Source: Akkermansiaceae bacterium UBA7890
Lineage (GTDB): Bacteria > Verrucomicrobiota > Verrucomicrobiia > Verrucomicrobiales > Akkermansiaceae
Length of the DNA stretch: 10,922 nucleotides
Reading direction: 5' to 3'
Assembly (NCBI GenBank): GCA_002501065.1
Contig: DLRK01000132.1
Location: forward strand, 1 to 10,922
Notes under the pieces: generated by a model
What the model saw: only the letters and a program-made list of their open reading frames with translations
Database searches by the model: none
Told to the model about the DNA's origin: nothing
Shown here: in pieces, positions 5,953-10,922 of the stretch
How the letters are laid out: each line of letters begins with the position of its first letter
How positions within the stretch are numbered: the first letter of the stretch is position 1
Program-made: the position numbers and the translations under genes

Positions 5953-6957
5953 ATGACCATGAAAAAGACTGCGAAAGCAACCGCACCCGCCCCGCAGGAG
6001 GATGCCAAGCGGGGAACCCTGGTCCAGGTGGCCCGCCTCTATTATGAGGAGGATCTTTCCCAGCAGGAGATTGCCAACCGCCTTGGGGTCTCGCGTTCCC
6101 TCATCGCCCTGTATCTGCAGAACGCGCGCGAAGCCGGGATTGTGCGAGTTCAGATCATCGACCCCACCAACACCTGCACCTCGCTGGCTGCCGGCTTGAG
6201 GAAGGAAACCGGGGTCAAGCACATCACCGTGATTCCGAATCCACGCGGCGCGCAGAGTCTGAGCCTGCGGGCCGTGGCCGGAGCAGCGGCCGCGCATTTG
6301 GTCGAATCGCTCGTAGATGGCGAAACCCTTGGCCTGTCTTGGGGGCGCACCACCGCAGCGGTGGTGGATCAGCTCGATTCGACCCGGGCCCGGCGCGTCG
6401 ATGTCCTCCCGTTGATGGGCGAGAGTGGCCATTCGGGGCTTCACAGCCAGATGAACCAGTTGGTGACACAGGCGGCGCGGCGACTCGATTCCGAAGCGCA
6501 CTTTCTCTCGCTGCCGATGGTACTAAGCAGCGCGAAACTACGCAACGCCCTGGTAAAGGAAGCCGGCATCAAGGAAGTCATCGACCGGTGGGACCGCATC
6601 GACTTGGCCTGCATGGGAATCGGGGTAGTGCCGCCCGTTTCCGGCATGGTGGTCTACATCGGCGATGAGCACCTGCCGCGCATGGTCGAGCGCGGGGCGG
6701 TGGGCGACATGTGCGGGATTTACTACGACCGTGATGGCCAGATTATCAAGAGCGGCCTCGAAGGCCGGATGATTGCGGCCAGCGCCGAGCAATTGAAGGC
6801 GGTTGGTTCCCTCATGGCGGTGGCCTACGGGGAGAACAAGGCGGTGGCGGTCCTCGGTGCCCTGCGGACTGGTCTTATCTCGACGCTCTTCATCGACCAG
6901 GCCATGGCGGAGGAAATCCTTGCGGGACTCTCCGCGGACAAGAAACGCAGAACCTGA
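5953..6957 (+). CDS. SorC-family sugar-binding transcriptional regulator
   Basis: The 334-residue protein has the SorC/DeoR (B. subtilis-type) layout: an N-terminal helix-turn-helix (about residues 22-60, YYEEDLSQQEIANRLGVSRS followed by LIALYLQNAREAGIV) and a large C-terminal sugar-phosphate-binding domain related to ribose-5-phosphate isomerase folds (GLSWGRTTAAVV, LPLMG, MGIGVV, GDMCGIYYDRDGQII). Such proteins usually repress catabolic operons until a phosphorylated sugar binds. An in-frame TTG at 5872 would add 27 residues that look unlike the family and would place the operator array inside the gene. I therefore choose ATG 5953; ATG 5959 is an equally possible alternative. The gene is followed directly by the ROK kinase gene. 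Its likely effector is the phosphorylated product of that kinase. Confidence 0.92.
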   Translation: MTMKKTAKATAPAPQEDAKRGTLVQVARLYYEEDLSQQEIANRLGVSRSLIALYLQNAREAGIVRVQIIDPTNTCTSLAAGLRKETGVKHITVIPNPRGAQSLSLRAVAGAAAAHLVESLVDGETLGLSWGRTTAAVVDQLDSTRARRVDVLPLMGESGHSGLHSQMNQLVTQAARRLDSEAHFLSLPMVLSSAKLRNALVKEAGIKEVIDRWDRIDLACMGIGVVPPVSGMVVYIGDEHLPRMVERGAVGDMCGIYYDRDGQIIKSGLEGRMIAASAEQLKAVGSLMAVAYGENKAVAVLGALRTGLISTLFIDQAMAEEILAGLSADKKRRT

Positions 6958-6959
6958 AT

Positions 6960-6966
6960 GGGGAGG
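6960..6966 (+). promoter_or_regulatory. Ribosome binding site that decides the ROK kinase start
   Basis: GGGGAGG lies 6 bases before ATG 6973. The earlier ATG at 6958 directly follows the regulator stop codon and would place this site inside the gene, so translation from 6973 is preferred. Confidence 0.7.
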
Positions 6967-6972
6967 ATCGGC

Positions 6973-7980
6973 ATGAACGCGAAGGGGTGTTTCCTTGGAA
7001 TTGACTTTGGCAAAACCAACGTGCGTTTTGCGATCGTCAAGGATGAGCCGAAACTCGAGTACTTCACAAAGCGTTCTTACGATCGCGGCTCGCCCGGCGA
7101 GATGCACCGGCAGATCATTGAGGGGATCGATGCGGCCCTTGAGGAAGCTGGATACGAGCAGAGCAGCCTTCGCGGAATCGGCATCGATGTGCCGGCGGTG
7201 GTGAACCGGGATTCCGGCGCCATCCTCTGGGGACCGGACTGGGACTTCATGGCGGGAGCCTCCCTCACCAAACCGCTCGCGGAGCGCTACCGGGTTCCAG
7301 TGGTGGCTGACGTGGATACCGTCGCGGCCACCTGGGGTGAGTACTGGGCGGGCGCGGGGAAGACCTGTGACCGCTTCGCCGTCTTGACTTGGGGCACCGG
7401 ACTTGGCGCCGGATTGGTGATCGACGGCGAGGTGCAGGAACACCCGGGCAACCTCTTCCCCGAATTCGGCCATTCGCGCGTCAGCGATGATGAGTGGCCG
7501 TGCATGTGTGGGGCGAGAGGATGTCTGAACGCGATGGTCTGCGGCGGCGGGATCGCCCGACACGGCCGGGAGGCCGTCCAGTCCGGCAAGGAGACCATCC
7601 TCCGGGAGCTGTGCGGCGGCGAGCCGGGAACGGTCACCTCTCCGATGGTCTTTGAGGCCGCGGAGCGGGGCGATGAAGTGGCGAATGCGATCCTGGAACG
7701 GGTCGCGGTCCTGCTGGGGCGGCTCTGCGCCAATGTCGTGCTGACCGTGCAGCCGGAAAAAATCGTCATCGTGGGTGGACTCGCCGATCAGTGCGATTGG
7801 GTGCTCGACACGATCAACCGAGTGATGCGGGAGAGCTGCTGGCTCCTCTTCAAGGAGCTGACGGCGTGCGAGGTCGTCGCCTCTCAGCTTGGTGACACGG
7901 GAGGCGCGCTGGGAGCGATCTGCAAGGTGCGAAGGACGATTGGACAGAGTGAACTCGAACGAAAGGAAGTTGCGAAATGA
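6973..7980 (+). CDS. ROK-family sugar kinase
   Basis: The 335-residue protein is a ROK-family member, most likely an ATP-dependent sugar kinase since it has no N-terminal DNA-binding domain. It shows the ATP-binding GIDFGKTNVR (9-18), the sugar-site region ILWGPDWDF, the catalytic aspartate D115 in ADVDTVAATWGE (112-123), WGTGLGAGLVIDG (140-152), FPEFGH (162-167) and the zinc motif CMCGARGC (C177, C179, C184 with H167). The catalytic block differs from the usual NDANAAALGE, and the residue after the zinc cysteines is Asn where Glu is common, so sugar specificity is probably not simply glucose. It lies between the SorC regulator and the importer, and its stop overlaps the next start (ATGA, 7977-7980). 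It would phosphorylate the imported sugar in the cytoplasm. Substrate unknown. Confidence 0.9.
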   Translation: MNAKGCFLGIDFGKTNVRFAIVKDEPKLEYFTKRSYDRGSPGEMHRQIIEGIDAALEEAGYEQSSLRGIGIDVPAVVNRDSGAILWGPDWDFMAGASLTKPLAERYRVPVVADVDTVAATWGEYWAGAGKTCDRFAVLTWGTGLGAGLVIDGEVQEHPGNLFPEFGHSRVSDDEWPCMCGARGCLNAMVCGGGIARHGREAVQSGKETILRELCGGEPGTVTSPMVFEAAERGDEVANAILERVAVLLGRLCANVVLTVQPEKIVIVGGLADQCDWVLDTINRVMRESCWLLFKELTACEVVASQLGDTGGALGAICKVRRTIGQSELERKEVAK

Positions 7981-9026
7981 ACCTGACAGCAAAACTGGTG
8001 ACGGTCCTACTGACCGCTGTTCTTCTTGCCGGATGCGGCGGAAAGAAGAAGGAGGACGGGCAAATCAGAATCGGCTACGCGGCTCCCACCCTGGCGGATG
8101 AAGGACAAGTGGCGATTCGGCAAGGAGCGGTGATCGCAGCGGAACGATTTGGATGGGAGCTGACCACCACCGACGCGGAGCGAGACTCGGCCAAGCAGGT
8201 CAATCAGATCGATGCCCTCCTCGCCAAAGGGGTCGATGCCCTCGTGATCGTTCCGGTGGACAGCGCCGCGCTGACCGTGGCGGTGGAGAAGGCCAACAAG
8301 TACAAGGTGCCGGTCATCACGATCGATCGCAAGACTACGGGGGGAGACCTGCTCCTGACCGTGCAGTCAGACAACTATCTAGCCGGCGAGCAGGCCGGCA
8401 AACGCATGGTGGAGCTGCTGGTGGCCAAACACGGCGAGCCGAAGGGAACGGTCCTCGAACTGCAGGGGTCACTGGGAACGAATGTGGCGCAACTGCGAGG
8501 AAAGGGCTTCAACGACGTGATGAAGAAGCATCCGGGGATCACGGTGATCAGCAAGCCGACCGACTGGAGTCCCGACAAGGGGGCCATGATCACCGCAGAC
8601 ACCCTGACGGTGCATCCCAATCTCGACGGCATCTACTGGCACAGTGATGCCATCGGAGCTGGCGTTGTCCCTGCGCTGGAGCGTCTCGATCGCCTGAAGC
8701 CGGTCGGTGATCCAGGTCACATCTTCCTCGTCGGAATCGATGGAATGCGTGTCATGCTGGGCTACATCCGCGACAAGAAGGTCGATGCCACCATGTCGCA
8801 AAACCTCCTCGACCTGGGCGACGTGGCGCTCGGAATCCTGAAGGACCACTTCGAAGGCAAGGCGGTTCCCGACTCCGGAATGGTGGAGAAGGAGGGGGCC
8901 GCATGGTCACCTGCCAAGGTGGAAGGGGCCGAAACCGGCCCCCTCATCAATCTCTCCACGCTGCCGGTGGATGCGGGCAACGTGGATGACCCCGGACTGT
9001 GGGGGAACTTCAAGAAGGACGAGTAA
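7977..9026 (+). CDS. Sugar ABC transporter substrate-binding lipoprotein (ribose-type)
   Basis: The 349-residue protein is a periplasmic binding protein of the ribose/allose/xylose type. It starts with a lipoprotein signal peptide: basic MNLTAK, a hydrophobic stretch, then lipobox LLAGC with C20 as the lipid-bearing cysteine. It then shows IRIGYAAPTLADEGQVAIRQG, DALLAKGVDALVIVPVDSAALTVAVEKA, VPVITIDRKT, a segment around VLELQGSLGTNVAQLRGKGF and DGIYWHSDAIGAGVVPAL, all typical of the family. Its ATG overlaps the ROK stop codon and AAGGAAG provides a ribosome site, so translation is probably coupled. It would capture the cluster's sugar outside the inner membrane and deliver it to the permease encoded next. 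Which sugar cannot be read from sequence. Confidence 0.94.
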   Translation: MNLTAKLVTVLLTAVLLAGCGGKKKEDGQIRIGYAAPTLADEGQVAIRQGAVIAAERFGWELTTTDAERDSAKQVNQIDALLAKGVDALVIVPVDSAALTVAVEKANKYKVPVITIDRKTTGGDLLLTVQSDNYLAGEQAGKRMVELLVAKHGEPKGTVLELQGSLGTNVAQLRGKGFNDVMKKHPGITVISKPTDWSPDKGAMITADTLTVHPNLDGIYWHSDAIGAGVVPALERLDRLKPVGDPGHIFLVGIDGMRVMLGYIRDKKVDATMSQNLLDLGDVALGILKDHFEGKAVPDSGMVEKEGAAWSPAKVEGAETGPLINLSTLPVDAGNVDDPGLWGNFKKDE

Positions 9027-9031
9027 CGGGG

Positions 9032-10042
9032 ATGATCGGTGATGCCACCAGCAACCGGCTCGATCAGGCGGTATGGAAGCACCTTGCAAAGGTGATCGTG
9101 CTGGACTATTCGATCTGGCTCCTCCTGGTGGCGATCGTCGCGGTGTTTTCCTCGCTCACCGACAGTTTCCTCACCCCCATCAACCTGAGCAACATCATGC
9201 TGCACTCGGCGGTGCTCGGGGTGGTCGTCATTGGCGAGTCCCTTTGCCTCCTTTGCGGCAAGTTCGACCTCTCGGTGGGATCCACGGTTGGATTGACCGG
9301 GGCCCTGGCAGCCTGGCTGATGGTTTCCGGTCAGCCGGCGGCGTCAGGTTGGGAACTCCACCCGGCCATTGCCATTCCCATCGTGCTCCTGGTGGGCATG
9401 GCGGTCGGCCTCTTCAACGGGTTCTTCATCGCGAAGGTGGGCATGAACCCCCTCCTGACCACTCTCGCCACCATGATCGTCCTGCGGGGGCTGGCGCTGA
9501 TCGTCACCTCGGGAGAGAGCCTCTACGAGTTCCCGGATGCCTACCGGTTCCTGGGAGGCGGCAATCTCGGTCCAGTGCCCATGGCGGTCATCATCATGCT
9601 GCTTCTCTTCCTCGTCTTCCACTTCGTGTTGAAGCACCGGCTGGTGGGGCGGCACATCTATATCGTGGGAGGGAATGCCGGGGCGGCCCGGGCCTGCGGA
9701 ATCAGGGTCACGCGGGTCGAGATCTTCGCCTTCGTGATGAGCGGACTGCTTGCAGCGGTGGGCGGCATCCTGCTCTCGGGACGTCTGGACTCGGCACAGA
9801 CCACCTCGGGCACCGGCATGGAACTCGAGGTGATCGCGGCCGCCGTGATCGGGGGCATCAGCCTCGCTGGCGGCCGGGGGAAACTGGTCAATGCGATCGC
9901 GGGCGTCCTGGTGGTGCAGTGCATCGCGTCCGGCCTGATCCTGTTGGACGTGGAGGCCTTCTGGATCCGCTGCACGACCGGGATCATCATCTTCCTGGCC
10001 ATCCTGATCGACACCCTGAAAGCCAAGCTGAGATGGAGGTGA
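9032..10042 (+). CDS. Sugar ABC transporter permease (RbsC-type)
   Basis: The 336-residue membrane protein belongs to the ribose/galactose-type permease family (BPD_transp_2). It has many hydrophobic spans, starting with YSIWLLLVAIVAVFSSLTDS, and the family landmarks GKFDLSVGSTVGLTGALAA, GLFNGFFIAKVGMNPLLTTL, GGNAGAARACGIRVTRVEIFAF (the cytoplasmic loop that couples to the ATPase) and AAAVIGGISLAGGRGKL. An in-frame GTG at 8999 would overlap the binding-protein gene; ATG 9032 has a purine-rich region just before it and gives the normal N-terminus. The gap to the binding-protein gene is 5 bases. Only one permease gene is present, so it presumably forms a homodimer. Confidence 0.94.
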   Translation: MIGDATSNRLDQAVWKHLAKVIVLDYSIWLLLVAIVAVFSSLTDSFLTPINLSNIMLHSAVLGVVVIGESLCLLCGKFDLSVGSTVGLTGALAAWLMVSGQPAASGWELHPAIAIPIVLLVGMAVGLFNGFFIAKVGMNPLLTTLATMIVLRGLALIVTSGESLYEFPDAYRFLGGGNLGPVPMAVIIMLLLFLVFHFVLKHRLVGRHIYIVGGNAGAARACGIRVTRVEIFAFVMSGLLAAVGGILLSGRLDSAQTTSGTGMELEVIAAAVIGGISLAGGRGKLVNAIAGVLVVQCIASGLILLDVEAFWIRCTTGIIIFLAILIDTLKAKLRWR

Positions 10043-10051
10043 TGTGCTGAG

Positions 10052-10801
10052 ATGAACCAGGAACCGGTCCTCCGTCTGACAAACATCTCCCGGCACTTCG
10101 GCGCGGTGGTGGCGCTGGAAGGCGTGGATCTCGAACTCTACCCCGGCGAGGTGCTGGGGCTGGCCGGTGACAACGGCGCGGGGAAGTCCACCCTCATGAA
10201 GATCCTCGCCGGCGTCTACCCTCCCAGCGAGGGCTCCATCACGATCGGCAACGAGACAGCGCACCTCTCGAGTCCGGCGGATTCGATCAAGCGGGGAATC
10301 CAGATGATCTACCAGGACCTCGCAGTGGCGGACAACATCGATGTGGTTGGCAACGTCTTCCTCGGCCGGGAGTTGACCAAGAGGGTCTGCGGAATCCGGG
10401 TCATCGATGAGGCGGCCATGGAACGACAGTCCCTTGCCGCCCTCGAGCGAGTGAAGATCAACATCGGCTCGGTACGGGCGCAGGTCGAGAACCTCTCTGG
10501 CGGTCAGCGTCAGGCGGTCGCCATTGCGAGATCCATCTCCGCGGAAGCGCAGGTGATCATTATGGATGAACCCACTGCGGCCCTGGGCGTGACCGAGGGC
10601 CAGCAGGTCATCGAGGTGATCCGCGACCTTAAGGCAAGAGGCCTTGCCGTCATCTTCGTGAGCCACCGCCTGGAAGACATCTGCGATGTCTGTGACCGGG
10701 TGGTGGTGCTGAAGGGCGGCCGGAAAGTCGGCGACCGAGCCATCGCGGACATTTCCCGCGAAGAACTGCGAAGGATGATCGTGGAGGGGGTTTCGGGTTA
10801 A
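10052..10801 (+). CDS. Sugar ABC transporter ATP-binding protein, single-domain
   Basis: The 249-residue protein is the ATPase of the sugar importer. All motifs are intact: Walker A GDNGAGKST (39-47), Q-loop Q88 in IYQDLAVADN, signature LSGGQRQ (148-154), Walker B VIIMDEPTAALG (168-179) and switch H205 in VSHR. Many ribose-type importers use a fused two-domain ATPase of about 500 residues. This one stops after one domain, as in FrcA-like fructose importers, and would act as a homodimer. A strong ribosome site, GGAGGTGAT (10035-10043), overlaps the permease stop codon. This is the last gene of the cluster; no clear hairpin terminator is visible before the convergent toxin gene. Confidence 0.95.
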   Translation: MNQEPVLRLTNISRHFGAVVALEGVDLELYPGEVLGLAGDNGAGKSTLMKILAGVYPPSEGSITIGNETAHLSSPADSIKRGIQMIYQDLAVADNIDVVGNVFLGRELTKRVCGIRVIDEAAMERQSLAALERVKINIGSVRAQVENLSGGQRQAVAIARSISAEAQVIIMDEPTAALGVTEGQQVIEVIRDLKARGLAVIFVSHRLEDICDVCDRVVVLKGGRKVGDRAIADISREELRRMIVEGVSG

Positions 10802-10828
10802 CGCCACTCGCCACGTGGGCGCACGGCT

Positions 10829-10922
10829 TTACGGCTCGTCCAGATGATCGGGACTGAGAAAGTCCTGAGCCGGCCGGCGGATGGCAAGAACCCGCACTTC
10901 GTCATCGGCAATGTGAAACAGG
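10829..10922 (-). CDS. RelE/ParE-like toxin, C-terminal fragment
   Basis: On the minus strand, 30 residues ending at the stop 10829-10831 are visible. They include LFHIADDEVRVLAIRRPAQD and end in LSPDHLDEP. This matches the final strands of RelE/ParE-superfamily toxins: a '.YrI.dd.V.il.vrh.aqD' pattern followed by a short tail. Such toxins act on ribosome-bound mRNA or on gyrase and are paired with an antitoxin gene, which would lie outside the window. The gene runs towards the importer, with only 27 bases between the stop codons. The rest is cut off by the window edge, so the subfamily and integrity are unknown. Confidence 0.6.
   Translation of the reverse strand, partial: LFHIADDEVRVLAIRRPAQDFLSPDHLDEP

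Noticed and set aside
6538..7992. A 484-codon open frame on the minus strand opposite the regulator and ROK kinase
   Set aside because: Same reason: the plus strand encodes clear SorC and ROK proteins, and the antisense translation has low-complexity composition and no motifs.
9344..10807. A 487-codon open frame on the minus strand opposite the permease and ATPase genes
   Set aside because: It is antisense to two genes with complete, well-conserved motifs, is rich in His, Asp and Arg without domain patterns, and reflects the high-GC codon bias of the real genes.

Overview
The window is GC-rich bacterial DNA with densely packed, same-strand genes from about position 1298 onward. The organism cannot be named from the sequence. 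Both tRNAs encode their own CCA. The combination of a SorC-type regulator, a ROK sugar kinase, a ribose-type ABC importer and a degenerate sigma/anti-sigma-like remnant would fit a Verrucomicrobiota-like or related environmental bacterium, but that is a low-confidence guess.

Layout. Positions 1-24 are the 3' end of a class II (probably serine) tRNA. Positions 25-549 hold no convincing gene, only a short piece resembling the anticodon arm of tRNA-Ser. A complete tRNA-Tyr(GTA) lies at 550-635, directly followed by a small perfect hairpin. Positions 636-936 are empty. On the minus strand, 937-1276 looks like a broken gene or gene pair: a sigma region-4-like helix-turn-helix in one frame, then an anti-sigma-like segment in another.

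From 1298 to 10801 there is one long plus-strand catabolic cluster. It encodes an E2 acyltransferase core without a lipoyl domain, a cupin phosphoglucose-isomerase-type protein, a cyclase-family metal hydrolase, the E1 alpha and E1 beta subunits of a 2-oxoacid/acetoin dehydrogenase, a free-standing lipoyl domain, a SorC-family sugar-responsive regulator, a ROK kinase, and a complete ribose-type ABC importer (lipoprotein binding protein, permease, single-domain ATPase). The far end (10829-10922, minus strand) is the C-terminus of a RelE/ParE-like toxin, convergent with the importer.

How the genes may work together (inference). The importer brings in a sugar or polyol, the ROK kinase phosphorylates it, and the cupin isomerase and cyclase-family hydrolase convert it. 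The E1/E2 complex, whose E2 is split into two separately encoded parts, would then oxidatively cleave an acyloin or 2-oxoacid intermediate to an acyl-CoA. The SorC regulator probably controls the cluster. TGTCA/TGACA-type elements occur in an array just before its own gene (5897-5934), and a related palindrome (1257-1276) lies just before the first gene. The local E3 (dihydrolipoamide dehydrogenase) is missing from the window. The substrate is unknown, and the gene combination is not a catabolic cluster I recognise.
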